This document shows positions 52,141 through 63,082 of a DNA stretch of 64,000 nucleotides, piece by piece. Both the position numbers and the translations under genes were made by a program. The first letter of the stretch is position 1, and every line of letters begins with the position of its first letter. The DNA comes from Dorea sp. 5-2 (lineage in GTDB: Bacteria > Bacillota > Clostridia > Lachnospirales > Lachnospiraceae), in NCBI RefSeq assembly GCF_000403455.2, contig NZ_KE159718.1:157734-221733 (forward strand), read 5' to 3'. The notes beneath the pieces are model-generated. The model saw only the letters and a program-made list of their open reading frames with translations. It was not told where the DNA came from and searched no databases.

Positions 52141-53622
52141 TTACAATTCCATATTTTTCTGCTTTATTTTTGTTTTGGTTTGTTCGGTCTGTACGGCCTG
52201 TTCCACGCATTTCCTAATTGTCTCTGCCTCATATACTTCATCTTGCAGACTCTGGACTTCGCTATACAGACGGTTCTTTTCTAAAGCAAGGGTTTTGATA
52301 TCCGCTTTCCATCCTTTCAGGTTCAGCATGTTGTTATCGCCTAAATGCTCCTTCAGATAGCGTTCTGCGGTCTGGTACAGTATCAATTCGGCGGTATGCT
52401 CGTTGTAAAAGCGTTCCTTCTTTCTTGGCTTCGTCTGCTTATACTCCTTGTAAACAGGGCGGTATTCGAGGTACTTCTCGGACTGGTCTACCAGTTCTTT
52501 CCGCTCATGTATCTGCTTCTCCGTCTGTTTGATGCGCTTATTGGTGTCCCGGTAACGCTTCTTTATCCCCGATACAGTATCTTGGAACTGTGCAAGCGTT
52601 GTAATCTCTTTCCTTCGCAGGAAACTGACAGCCTTGGCATATGCTTTTAAATCTCTGGCTTTCCCATAGCCGCTCTGTTGGGTGCTGCCCTCCTGCATGG
52701 CTTTGTTTAAGTAATCCAACAAAGTGAGGGATTGATTTTGATTGGATTGGATAGGATTGATAGATGGTTTCTCCCTTTCCTGCACTGCCATCTGCCTAAC
52801 CCATAACGTAAGGCGGGAAATCTGTCTGCGTACTTCTGTCAACAGGCGGTTCTGTTTCCGTATCTCATTGTTCCTCCCACCCTTGTCTGTTGCAATGCCC
52901 CTCCGCTCCATCTGGGTAGCCGCAACTCCCATATGTACAGTCGGTATCTTATCAATCCCCTGTCGTTCATAAGAACGGTGGTCAATGCGTTCCGGGCGGT
53001 TCTGTTCCGCAAGGTAACGGTTCGTGACGTCCGCCCACGCTTTTCTCCAAACCTCCGCTTTCTCCTTGTCATTCCAGTCTACTGTGTTGATTTTCCGGGT
53101 TTTGAATGTCCCATTTTTCAGCTTCACACGCTGGCCGTCTTTATCTAAGATATATTCTTTCCGGGATTTTGCTCCCCACTCGCCGGATTCTGCAAGCGGA
53201 CGCATGGTAAGCATGATATGTGCGTGTGGGTTTCCATCCTCCTTATCATGGATGGCAATATCGGCGCACATGCCAGCCGACACAAAATTCTCTGTCACAT
53301 AATCCCTTACAAGCTGTATCTGCTGTTCCCTGTCCAGTTCTACCGGGAGTGCAACCTCTACCTCCCTTGCAAGCTGTGAGTTCCTCGCTTTCTCGGTTTT
53401 CTCCACGCTGTTCCATAAAACGGAACGGTCTGAAAAATCCGGCGGGGCATGGGATGGCAAAAGGATTTCTGTATGGACAATCCCCCTTTTCCTCGTGAAG
53501 TCATGGGTAATTCCGTCATAATCATTGGTGAGGGTTTCACCGCTCCTATAAGCAGAAGCCGCAACCGCTGACTTCCCTTTCCCCCGGCTGATTATCTTTA
53601 TACTGCAATGGTAAATCGCCAC
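52141..53622 (-). CDS. MobA/MobL (MOBQ) relaxase of IME-C
   Basis: The 493-residue protein begins with the MobA/MobL domain: MAIYHCSIKIISRGKGKSAV, ASAYRSGE, and the metal site HDKEDGNPHAHIMLTMR. A coiled-coil C-terminal half follows. GTG 53622 has GGAAGGAGG upstream; earlier in-frame codons translate the hairpin-rich oriT region and are not used. The matching oriT lies 170-200 bp upstream. Confidence 0.92.
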   Translation of the reverse strand: MAIYHCSIKIISRGKGKSAVAASAYRSGETLTNDYDGITHDFTRKRGIVHTEILLPSHAPPDFSDRSVLWNSVEKTEKARNSQLAREVEVALPVELDREQQIQLVRDYVTENFVSAGMCADIAIHDKEDGNPHAHIMLTMRPLAESGEWGAKSRKEYILDKDGQRVKLKNGTFKTRKINTVDWNDKEKAEVWRKAWADVTNRYLAEQNRPERIDHRSYERQGIDKIPTVHMGVAATQMERRGIATDKGGRNNEIRKQNRLLTEVRRQISRLTLWVRQMAVQEREKPSINPIQSNQNQSLTLLDYLNKAMQEGSTQQSGYGKARDLKAYAKAVSFLRRKEITTLAQFQDTVSGIKKRYRDTNKRIKQTEKQIHERKELVDQSEKYLEYRPVYKEYKQTKPRKKERFYNEHTAELILYQTAERYLKEHLGDNNMLNLKGWKADIKTLALEKNRLYSEVQSLQDEVYEAETIRKCVEQAVQTEQTKTKIKQKNMEL

Positions 53623-53655
53623 GCTGTCAACCTCCTTCCGGGTGGCTCGTCCAGA

Positions 53656-53704
53656 CTTTGCGGACAGGTGCGCTCCGTTTTTTGGAGTGTGCCTGTCCGC
53701 AAAG
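53656..53704. repeat. 21-bp-stem hairpin in the IME-C origin region
   Basis: Arms CTTTGCGGACAGGTGCGCTC(C) and (G)GAGTGTGCCTGTCCGCAAAG around a T-rich loop; one of several hairpins between oriT and the relaxase start. Confidence 0.8.
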
Positions 53705-53783
53705 TACACAAGGGGTAGGGCATCGCCCGTAGGGGAGTGTAGCTCCCCTGTGCCTGCCGCAAGGCTGGCAGAAGCCCTCGGCA

Positions 53784-53822
53784 GAGCGCACACACCTGTT
53801 AAGGTGTATAAGTGCGCCCTTG
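53784..53822 (+). other. oriT of IME-C, RSF1010/pIP501-type nic region
   Basis: Inverted repeat ACACCT-GTTA-AGGTGT followed by ATAAGTGCGCCCT (53808-53820). IR plus TAAGTGCGCCCT is the nic layout of MOBQ plasmids such as RSF1010 and pIP501, where nicking falls within the GCGC/CCT part. It fits the MOBQ relaxase next door. Confidence 0.85.
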
Positions 53823-53837
53823 TCAAACAAGGGAGAT

Positions 53838-54110
53838 TTAATTCTCCCCTTTATCCCTTATGATTTTCCGCAAATATTCCTGTGCCTGCATAGACCGGAA
53901 CGCAACCTCAAGCAAGCCTTTTATCTGTTCGTTTCTGTACTGTTCCGGCTGTTCCAGAAAGCTCTCAAGTATCGCTCCCCGTTCAATAAGCTGATGCGTC
54001 CTTGCTTTCCTTTCCTCGCTTTTTTGCTGGTTGAGAAGTTTCCGTCTTTTATTCTGCAACTGTCTGATTTCTTCCTCTGCTTTAGCAATCTTTTCGCTGA
54101 TGTCAGCCAT
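53838..54110 (-). CDS. DUF3847 coiled-coil protein
   Basis: The 90-residue protein, ADISEKIAKAEEEIRQLQNK ... KARTHQLIERGAILESFLEQ, matches DUF3847, commonly encoded across the oriT from MOBQ relaxases. It may be a relaxosome helper (inference). Confidence 0.82.
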   Translation of the reverse strand: MADISEKIAKAEEEIRQLQNKRRKLLNQQKSEERKARTHQLIERGAILESFLEQPEQYRNEQIKGLLEVAFRSMQAQEYLRKIIRDKGEN

Positions 54111-54195
54111 TTAAAAATCCCCTTTCCCCTGTTTTTACATAAGAAAAAGCAACCGTCTTCATTACGGTTGCTCTCCCTGTCCATCTGCTTATTTA

Positions 54196-54513
54196 TCATT
54201 CAAAATATTTAAGGATGTCTTTTATCATCTGCTCCCTGTCTTTCCCCTTCCCTCCCCAAATCTCCGTCACCATATCAAGCAGCATGAAATTGGAAACATC
54301 TTTCACGTACTTCTCTTTCCTGTGTACCATCAGAAGCACAAATATAATCTCATATAACTGTTCCTGTGCTAAATGCTTTATCAGCGTATTCATCATCTTG
54401 ATATTCATATGCTCTTCATTCGGTGTACAGATTAAATACCACCATCCGGGATACCGCCTTACCCACTTTAGGAAACGTATGGTCTGCCTATCCCTCTTTG
54501 TTATCTTCTTCAT
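54196..54513 (-). CDS. uncharacterised IME-C protein
   Basis: The 105-residue basic protein (RQTIRFLKWVRRYPGWWYLI ... MLLDMVTEIWGGKGKDREQM). It overlaps the preceding gene by 26 bp. Not recognised. Confidence 0.6.
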   Translation of the reverse strand: MKKITKRDRQTIRFLKWVRRYPGWWYLICTPNEEHMNIKMMNTLIKHLAQEQLYEIIFVLLMVHRKEKYVKDVSNFMLLDMVTEIWGGKGKDREQMIKDILKYFE

Positions 54514-54832
54514 GCCCCTGCCCCTTTATCGGATTCAACTGGAGAAGCTCTAAAATCAGGTTTGCCCCAAGCCACATCCCCAGTTCTGTATAAACTTCCT
54601 GATTAGCTAAAATCGCTCCACAGAACATTTCATAGACTGCGTCCTGCTCTTTCCCTTCTGGATAAAGGCTCGTCAGAAACTCCCAAAAAGGTTTTTCTGC
54701 TTTCTGCAGCCTTTCCTCATAACTGTCTGTATCCGGCTTATGCCCCCAGCTTTCCCGGTCAAGACCATCTAACACAAAAGTCCGTACTTCCTGTATGTTT
54801 ACCCGGCAGAGTACCTCTTTCAAATTCCTCAT
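54488..54832 (-). CDS. DUF6809-like protein
   Basis: The 114-residue protein (MRNLKEVLCRVNIQEVRTFV ... YEERLQKAEKPFWEFLTSLY ... ELGMWLGANLILELLQL) resembles DUF6809 helical proteins of Clostridia mobile elements. An earlier TTG/GTG start is possible. Family call from memory of the pattern. Confidence 0.6.
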   Translation of the reverse strand: MRNLKEVLCRVNIQEVRTFVLDGLDRESWGHKPDTDSYEERLQKAEKPFWEFLTSLYPEGKEQDAVYEMFCGAILANQEVYTELGMWLGANLILELLQLNPIKGQGHEEDNKEG

Positions 54833-54904
54833 TTCTGATTTCACCAACCTTCTTCTTATTATTATTAAAATTCCATATAGAAACTGATTTGACCGCCATA
54901 TATG

Positions 54905-55159
54905 CTATTTCTTTTTCACCCCGCTTTCCCTTTCTGCTTTATCCTTCATATGCTTGAAAACAAGCAAGGCAATTCCCAAGTTATCTCCCTTAATGATTGC
55001 CAGTTCCATGTATTTTTCCCAATTCTCTTTGGGCATGGCTTTACCTCTGCATATACGGCTCACAAAGTCAATGTTGTCTGTCATCCAGAATATAACCTCC
55101 CTCATTTCCGGCGACAGCTTATTCAGCTTTTGTATAAGCTCATTTTCTGTTGCATCCAT
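54905..55159 (-). CDS. uncharacterised helical IME-C protein
   Basis: The 84-residue protein is predicted all-helical (ENELIQKLNKLSPEMREVIF, ELAIIKGDNLGIALLVFKHM). First gene of the minus-strand operon controlled by the divergent XRE operator region. Confidence 0.6.
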   Translation of the reverse strand: MDATENELIQKLNKLSPEMREVIFWMTDNIDFVSRICRGKAMPKENWEKYMELAIIKGDNLGIALLVFKHMKDKAERESGVKKK

Positions 55160-55199
55160 AGCATTGTTTTCCTTTCCTCCTGTTTATTAATTTTTTCTA

Positions 55200-55267
55200 T
55201 GGAATGATTTCATTCCAATTTTACATCATTTCTACGTTAAAATCAATAATGGAATGAATTTATTCCA
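55200..55267. promoter_or_regulatory. paired operators for the IME-C XRE repressor
   Basis: Two palindromes, TGGAATGA-TT-TCATTCCA (55200-55217) and TGGAATGA-AT-TTATTCCA (55250-55267), start 50 bp apart in the divergent gap between the 84-aa gene and the XRE gene. Spacing close to five helical turns suits cooperative repressor binding. Confidence 0.75.
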
Positions 55268-55291
55268 AAAACTTTTGGAAAGGGAAAAAAT

Positions 55292-55558
55292 ATGTCATCT
55301 GTCATCAATCAGGATATTTCCATAGGCGCAAATCTGAAAGCCTTGCGCCTACGGAACAAGTTATCTCAAGAAGATGTGGCTACACAACTACAAGTAATGG
55401 GTTTCACTATGAGTAGGGAGATTGTCTCCCAAATGGAGTTAGGTCGTCACAATATCCGGGTAAGCGTCCTCTTGGCGCTAAAAGAACTTTATCACGCTTC
55501 TTTTGATGAATTTTTCGCTGATTTGTCTTTTCGGGTAAATGATTCTGGTACAGAATAA
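55292..55558 (+). CDS. XRE-family repressor of IME-C
   Basis: The 88-residue protein is a single HTH_XRE domain (IGANLKALRLRNKLSQEDVA, REIVSQMELGRHNIRVSVLL). It is divergent to the accessory operon, with two palindromic operators between. Probably autoregulated. Confidence 0.9.
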   Translation: MSSVINQDISIGANLKALRLRNKLSQEDVATQLQVMGFTMSREIVSQMELGRHNIRVSVLLALKELYHASFDEFFADLSFRVNDSGTE

Positions 55559-55571
55559 TCTGTAATGCAAC

Positions 55572-55597
55572 AAAAACACTCTTACGGGAGTGTTTTT
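55572..55597. terminator. bidirectional terminator
   Basis: Stem AAAAACACTC / GAGTGTTTTT lies between the convergent XRE gene and the 201-aa gene; T runs on both strands. Confidence 0.85.
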
Positions 55598-55608
55598 GTG
55601 TTATTGAC

Positions 55609-57892
<2,284 letters not shown>

Positions 57893-57932
57893 TTAAGGCT
57901 GGAATATTCTCTGTCCTTGGGAGAGTAACACG

Positions 57933-58468
57933 TTCGGGTCAGTAACGATATATGAAGTTGGAAAATCTTTTGAGCTGCACTGCATGAGCGACGGTTTCAC
58001 AAAGAACCGGGTTTTACCGCTGCCGGAACCGCCGATCACAAGGATATTTTTATTCCTCGCATATTTCGGCTGCTTCGGGCGGCTGTTCATGGTGAGCCGT
58101 TCCGTCTGTGTCAGCGGGATATTGTTCTCAAATACCGGGTCGGTGTAGGGCTTAATGTCGTCGGCATTTCCCCAGCGGGCGGAACCGTACTCAATGCCTT
58201 TGCGGTATTTCTTCGCGTTCTTGCCTTTCATGTAAACGGCAAGCCGGATAATCACCGCCCCGGCAATGCCGATCAGTAAGTCGGCGGGGTGGAAGCTGGG
58301 GGCAGCGGAAGCAAAGGCAACGGTGAAGCCCTCCCCCAAGTGTAAGATTTTTTGGCTTGCGTCCATGCCGGGGGAAAGCCGGACAGCCGCGCCCACCTTG
58401 TCAAACAGGTACACAAAGAGCAGATAGGGCGCGTTTAGGATAAGCAGCTTCTTGATCTCCGGCTTCAT
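57933..58468 (-). pseudogene. virD4: 5' part of virD4 (coupling protein), split by IME-C
   Basis: Contains two membrane spans near the N-terminus (LLILNAPYLLFVYLF; LLIGIAGAVIIRLAVYM) and Walker A GGSGSGKTRFF, ending YIVTDP at the IME-C junction. Joining the three pieces and correcting one frameshift gives 600 residues, the normal size. The TraG/VirD4 motor would be inactive as it stands. Confidence 0.92.
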
Positions 58469-58941
58469 AGCGATACCTCCCTGTCCTTGTGTTTGGTCTG
58501 CTGGCGGCTGGCGTTCAGCTCCTTTGCCTTTTCCCGGAAAGCGGCTAATGCCTTTCGGATTGAAGGCTTCTTGTCCTGCGTCAGCTTCTTTGCGGAAAAC
58601 TCCTTGAAAGCGGCGGTCAATGCGTCTGCGTCCCTGCCCTTGAAGAATACAAGATAGCGGGGCGGGGTTTCCGCCGCGTCCTTTTTCAGCGCAAAGTCGA
58701 TACCGTACTTTTTGGCGGTACTCTCAAATGCTTTGATATTTTCTTTCGTGATCTCAATGTTGGAAACGCCCGTGTTCTGCTTCATAAGCTGCTTTAGGGT
58801 CTGTTTCCCGTGGGGCTGCTTCCCGATCTGCTTCTTTGACTGCGCAAGCGCGGCTTTCATTGCCTTTTGCAGCACTTCGGCGGTCAGCTTCCCGGTCTTG
58901 ATATACAGGGCAACGGTTTTCTCGTTGATCTCGTCCTGCAT
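58465..58941 (-). CDS. PcfB family protein (DUF3801)
   Basis: The 158-residue protein has the DUF3801 pattern TGKLTAEVLQKAMKAALAQS, NTGVSNIEITKENIKAFEST, ALKKDAAETPPRYLVFFKGR and a basic tail (KPSIRKALAAF). PcfB is a relaxosome accessory protein in pCF10-like systems. It overlaps virD4 by 4 bp. Confidence 0.9.
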   Translation of the reverse strand: MQDEINEKTVALYIKTGKLTAEVLQKAMKAALAQSKKQIGKQPHGKQTLKQLMKQNTGVSNIEITKENIKAFESTAKKYGIDFALKKDAAETPPRYLVFFKGRDADALTAAFKEFSAKKLTQDKKPSIRKALAAFREKAKELNASRQQTKHKDREVSL

Positions 58942-58982
58942 GGGGTCTGTCCCTCCTTTCGGGGTGTTCTATGGGGCGGCGG

Positions 58983-59210
58983 TCAGATACGCACCCGCAG
59001 CCCGTTAAGGTCGTCGGCTCTGATACCCACCAAGTACCATTCCTGTTTCATGTTCATTTCAATACGGGTCGGCTTCCACTTGCCGCGGGTGAACACGTCG
59101 AAACAGTCCCCGCAATGCAGCCCGCCGTAATAGCTTGCAAGGTCAAAGCGAATGTCGTAGCGGTCTGTGCGCTCGTCAAATACCAATGCTCCCGTCGTTT
59201 TCTGTGCCAT
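58983..59210 (-). CDS. DUF5348 protein
   Basis: The 75-residue protein, GALVFDERTDRYDIRFDLAS ... GGLHCGDCFDVF ... MKQEWYLVGI, matches DUF5348. Standard position between RepA and PcfB. Function unknown. Confidence 0.82.
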   Translation of the reverse strand: MAQKTTGALVFDERTDRYDIRFDLASYYGGLHCGDCFDVFTRGKWKPTRIEMNMKQEWYLVGIRADDLNGLRVRI

Positions 59211-59243
59211 AATAAAATCCTCCTTTTTTGTGGTTGTGGGTGG

Positions 59244-60233
59244 TTACAGGCTTTCGCCCGGTTTGAATGAATAGGGGTCGTGCGGCTCCTGTGGCGCAAG
59301 TGCGCCGCTTGCCATATCGTGAGCCACAAGGGACGTGTAATAGTTGCCGATTGTGGACGGGGCATTGAAAAGCACCGCCCGTAAATACTGCTTGATGTTG
59401 CGGATTTTGGTGGTGTTCTCCCGCATACAGTCCAGCACAAAGCGGATATGTTCGCCGTCCAGCTTCATAAACTTTGCTTTCACCAGCTCGGCGGGGTAGT
59501 CGTCCCCGGCAATGCGGATTGTCTTTCTCCGGGTGCAGACGGTTTCAAGCATGATGTCAACAATTTCGTCCAGCCTGTCTCCGTCAAACTTCATATCCTG
59601 CATGAGAATGTCATAGGAGATATTGTCCTTGATGATCTCCCGGTAAATCTCAAAAGCTGTCTGTGCGTCCGATTCCTTTCGTTTCCGTTCCGGCGGCATA
59701 GCCGCTTCTCTGTCAGAGGGAGAGGGGTTAGGGGAAAGGATAGGAATGGAATGGGTACTTTGTTCATCAGTAATTCTTTTTTCTTTTTTTGGTAAGTCAG
59801 TCTTTTGTATATCTTTATTTAATTGCGTTGGATTTTCCGTCGTCGGTTTACCCGGTGTCGGATTTTCCAATATCGGGTTGCCCGGTGTTGGATTTTCCAA
59901 TGTCGGGTTATCCAATCCCGGCGGGGTGTCGTCCGGCGGCTGGGGCTGCTCGTAAATGGTGTATTCAATGGCGGTCATTTTGCCCTTTGCGTCGCGCCCC
60001 TGCTGCCGCTTGATATATCCGGCTTTTTCCAGCTCCCATATGGCGGTGCGGATAGCGTCGATACTTTCCCGGTTGATCTGTGACAGCCCCGCAAGGGTGT
60101 AGTCCCAATCTTCGGGAAGTGACAGCATTTGCGACAAAAGCCCCTTTGCCTTTAAGGTCAGTTCCTTGTTGCGTAAATGGTGGTTGCTCATAACGGTATA
60201 GCCCTTGTTGCGCTCCACTCGGAAAACTGCCAT
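59244..60233 (-). CDS. repA: ICE replication initiator RepA (RepA N-domain, DUF6017 C-domain)
   Basis: The 329-residue protein has an N-terminal winged-helix RepA domain (TVMSNHHLRNKELTLKAKGL ... GLSQINRESIDAIRTAIWEL), a pentapeptide-repeat linker (NPTLENPTPGNPILENPTPG) encoded by DNA repeats, and a C-terminal DUF6017 region ending YSFKPGESL. The same GESL ending occurs in the IME-A RepA. It supports replication of the excised ICE circle. Confidence 0.9.
   Translation of the reverse strand: MAVFRVERNKGYTVMSNHHLRNKELTLKAKGLLSQMLSLPEDWDYTLAGLSQINRESIDAIRTAIWELEKAGYIKRQQGRDAKGKMTAIEYTIYEQPQPPDDTPPGLDNPTLENPTPGNPILENPTPGKPTTENPTQLNKDIQKTDLPKKEKRITDEQSTHSIPILSPNPSPSDREAAMPPERKRKESDAQTAFEIYREIIKDNISYDILMQDMKFDGDRLDEIVDIMLETVCTRRKTIRIAGDDYPAELVKAKFMKLDGEHIRFVLDCMRENTTKIRNIKQYLRAVLFNAPSTIGNYYTSLVAHDMASGALAPQEPHDPYSFKPGESL
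59827..59913 (-). repeat. 15-bp iteron-like tandem repeats inside ICE repA
   Basis: Six units start exactly 15 bp apart (59827, 59842, 59857, 59872, 59887, 59902); plus-strand consensus GTYGGRTTWYCCRRT. They encode the NPTxx pentapeptides. RepA_N-type plasmids carry their origin in this part of rep. Confidence 0.75.
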
Positions 60234-60262
60234 AGCTTCATCACTCCTTTGGTTGTGGATTT

Positions 60263-60374
60263 GTTACGCGATAGAACGCCGTTTTGCCGGGTTTAGGTAT
60301 AAATCCCTGTCCCTGTTAAAAACGCGCCCGTAAAGCCGCTTGTAGCAAGGCTCTTTTTGCCCCTACTGCGTAAC
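60263..60374 (-). repeat. GTTACGC/GCGTAAC-bounded element, copy 3
   Basis: 112 nt, the same length as copy 1, starting 30 bp upstream of the repA start. Shares GTTACGCGATAG, CGGGTTTAGGTATAAATCCC, CCGTAAAGCC and CTACTGCGTAAC with copy 1. Confidence 0.68.
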
Positions 60375-60383
60375 ATGAGGGCA

Positions 60384-60434
60384 TAAAAAAAGCGGCGTTC
60401 CTGTTCTCCCGTGTAGGGATAGAGAAACGCCGCG
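60384..60434 (-). terminator. terminator facing repA region
   Basis: Stem CGGCGTTTC / GGAACGCCG, followed on the minus strand by seven T. It would stop transcription entering the ICE from the right flank. The gap 60435-60580 shows only AGTAGTAAATTGGTAGTAAAT direct repeats that could be integrase arm sites. Confidence 0.8.
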
Positions 60435-60580
60435 TTTGCGTCGTATTCAGTTTTCATTTATTCTTTCTCAATGCTGTGTGCTGGTGTTTGGGCTTGCAGG
60501 GTTCCGGGCGGCATATCAAGGCTCTTTCCCTCAAAAGTAGTAAATTGGTAGTAAATTCAGCTTGAAATCCTGCTTGTATG

Positions 60581-60603
60581 CCCGTAAATCAAGGCTTTTT
60601 TGA
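60581..60603 (-). other. candidate right attachment region of the ICE
   Basis: A 23-bp sequence (minus strand TCAAAAAAGCC...TTACGGG) marks the change from high-GC ICE DNA to AT-rich DNA inside a truncated gene. The identical 23-mer occurs at 29854-29876 in IME-A. GTAGTAAAT repeats at 60537-60556 resemble tyrosine integrase arm sites. Confidence 0.4.
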
Positions 60604-60750
60604 GATAATCAACCATTTTAAGTACAATAATATATCAGGAATAGCAATCCCGTTCTGTCCTAACAATGTAGGTACATAGCATATAAACGATAAAACATAT
60701 ACCACAGAAACCCATAACGTGAGTTTCAACTTATTTGTATATCTCGCCAT
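60589..60750 (-). pseudogene. 5' fragment of a CPBP-type membrane protease gene at the ICE edge
   Basis: ATG 60750 with CTAGGAGAAA opens MARYTNKLKLTLWVSVVYVL, then SFICYVPTLLGQNGIAIPDI and LLYLKWLIISKKP, stop: the first membrane span of a CPBP protease, cut off at the ICE boundary. The remainder is not in the window; it could be at the other ICE end. Confidence 0.65.
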
Positions 60751-60811
60751 CACAATTTCTCCTAGCAGTGCGAAAATCTTACAGAAATTTCGATTTCTCC
60801 ACGAATGCGTT

Positions 60812-61675
60812 TTATTTGCTATTTCTAACCCATGTGCCGACTTCCGATGATTTTATCATGCCAAGACGTTTGTAGAAATCCTGATCCGAAAGCACGATTG
60901 CCCTTTTTGCACCTCGTTCTTTTGCGCGGTTTACAGCTTCGTAAACAACTGCCCGCCCAAGACCTTTACCCCTATGTTCGGGAACTGTTGCAACAGGCTC
61001 TATATATGCTGTATTTCCGCCATTGTACCACACTCCACAATGAGCAATATATTCTCCATCCTTACTTGCAAAAACCTTGATGTATTCTGGGATTTCGAGA
61101 TGTTTCCCGGCTTTTGCCACCTCCTCGCCCGGTTCTTGCAAAATCCCCTCATGGTCAAAGCCACGATATATTACCAATCGCCATTGCCAGGTATCAATTT
61201 TTGAATCCGGGGCATTCAGATAATATCCTTGCGGTAATTGGAAAGAAAGATTACACGATAAGTCTATTTCCAGAACACTCTGCAAATGCTGGTTTTCAAA
61301 TCCTGCATTTGCAAGTAATCTGCACAACACTGTGTCGTTGAGATTTGCCTTTATGATTGCTGTATTGACGTCCGTTTCTGTCACATATTCAATCATCTGT
61401 CCTAAAAGGTTTTCATCAGAAATCGAGTGAATGATATACCACCTGTCATTATAATCTGTATCATACATTATCGCACCAACAAGTTCTCCGTTTTCTCTCC
61501 TAAACAGAGCGTTTCTTGATAGCATTTCCACATCCAAGTACGAATGCGTCATACCCCAATCGAAACGCCCCCAATGGAAATGTTCATTATAGCCGTTGTC
61601 TGCAACTATTTGAAGAAATTTACTGATTTCTTCGTACTGTCTGTTAAATCGTATGTTATCTTTGTAATTTTCAAA
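60812..61675 (-). pseudogene. GNAT acetyltransferase, 5' end removed by IS200/IS605
   Basis: The GNAT core is intact (AYIEPVATVPEHRGKGLGRA, VVYEAVNRAKERGAKRAIVL). The frame is open upstream of the first ATG (61552) for another 41 codons of sensible protein (FENYKDNIRFNRQYEEISKF ... GRFDWG) up to 61675, then stops where the IS begins. The native start is lost, but a shorter protein of 246 residues from 61552 might still be made. Confidence 0.75.
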
Positions 61676-61676
61676 T

Positions 61677-62343
61677 CACGGCCATCGGCTCAACCACCAG
61701 CTCTGCTGGTGGCCTGGATAAGCCCCTCCGGGGCCTGTTGTGTTTCCGCCTAAAGGCGGTCTGACAAACCCTGTTCATTATGTTACTGGTGGCCGCTTAA
61801 AAGCGGCTCTGTTGTACTTACTTTGAGGGCTCTCCTTCCAGTCGATCCCTCTCATACTGCTCTTCTTCATTTACATTACCGACTGTCTCGCAATAATACC
61901 CCCTTGCCCAGAAGTGACGGTTATACCGGTCTCTATACTCCGGATGTCTGTCGAAAAGCATAAGGCTACTCTTCCCCTTAATCCTACCCACTACCTTCGA
62001 CACGCTCTCCTTGGGCGGAATCGACACGTACATATGCACATGATCCGGCAGCGTTGCTGCCTTGATAATTGTGACTCCTTCCATCTTGCATACCTTGCTA
62101 ATGGCTTCGCCTACCTCTTTTCTCAAATCCCCAAACATCACTTTCCTACGATATTTCGGGATAAATACTATGTGATACGTGCAATTATAGCGACTATGTG
62201 ATAAACTTTGAGTGTCCATGAATATACCTCCGTTGTGTTTTGTGCGGTTTGCCAGACCTGCACCTATTATACAACGGGGGATATTCTGGTACTCTGTTTA
62301 TCGCCACTTGCGTCTGCTAGTCTCCCCAGCTCTGCTGGGGGAT
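61677..62343 (-). mobile_element. IS200/IS605-type insertion sequence
   Basis: Contains tnpA and, near each end, matched hairpins with the same core: CCACCAG-CTCTG-CTGGTGG (61694-61712) and CCCCAGC-TCT-GCTGGGG (62324-62340). These imperfect palindromes are the end signals of this group; no target duplication is expected. Several further small hairpins lie between tnpA and the left end. Exact ends are approximate. Confidence 0.8.
61818..62219 (-). CDS. tnpA: IS200/IS605 TnpA (Y1 HUH transposase)
   Basis: The 133-residue protein has the HUH motif LPDHVHMYVSIP and catalytic Tyr region FWARGYYCETVGNVNEE. Intact and of normal length, so the IS may be active. No TnpB is present. Confidence 0.94.
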   Translation of the reverse strand: MDTQSLSHSRYNCTYHIVFIPKYRRKVMFGDLRKEVGEAISKVCKMEGVTIIKAATLPDHVHMYVSIPPKESVSKVVGRIKGKSSLMLFDRHPEYRDRYNRHFWARGYYCETVGNVNEEEQYERDRLEGEPSK

Positions 62344-63076
62344 TTAGAATGTTTCATTAAATACATTTTTATTCACCCTCTTTTTCCTGTTCCTGTAAAC
62401 ATAAATTGCCAGTACAAAAGTGAAGGAAATAAGCTGTGCAGTCATAATCCGGACAATTTGTAATTCGTCTGCACCGTTTAGAGAAATGACATGCAGCATA
62501 TTTGTAGCAACGGTATTATTAAATAAATGGTCGCCAAGCCCCGTCCATATATTTCCTGTCATATGGTAAAGAAGTCCCCATTTAATTCCCATAATTCCGG
62601 CAAGGATTATATACCCGATACCCATCAGAACCATTGCCGTAAATGACATTTCACCATCCATATAGCTTCTGACCTACACATAACAGAAAGAAAACAAAAT
62701 CTGTATTTTTTATCCCGGAGCCGGTTAAAGAAAAACTGCTGATATATATTTCTAAATGTGCAGGGTTTCCTTGCAGTGCTAAAATTGCTAATTCTAACCC
62801 AAATGAAATGATAAAGCAGACGCTTCCCAATAACAAACCTTTCAAAATACTGCTTACAAAACCGTTTCTTTGAAATCCAATATCACTCCATGTAAGATTT
62901 ACCCTTTTCAATGTCAATGCTAATATGATAATTCCGGCTGCTTTATGAAGCACATTTTCTCCAATAGCCGTCCTATCTGTCTCAATCAGAAAATATTCTA
63001 TAAACCTTGCAGCTAAACAAAGCGTAAATATTACAACGCATAAACTATCTGATTTATATTTTTTATTTCTTCTCAT
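62344..63076 (-). pseudogene. CPBP family intramembrane protease with internal deletion
   Basis: The N-terminal part (63076 to about 62660) has three spans and ends FVFFLLCVGQKLYGW, stop. The C-terminal part continues in another frame as MDGEMSFTAMVLMGIGYIIL ... GDHLFNNTVATNMLHV. The segment that normally lies between, with the EE...R active-site motif and its histidine, is missing (roughly 45-50 codons). The gene is inactive. Confidence 0.75.
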
Positions 63077-63082
63077 TCCAAA

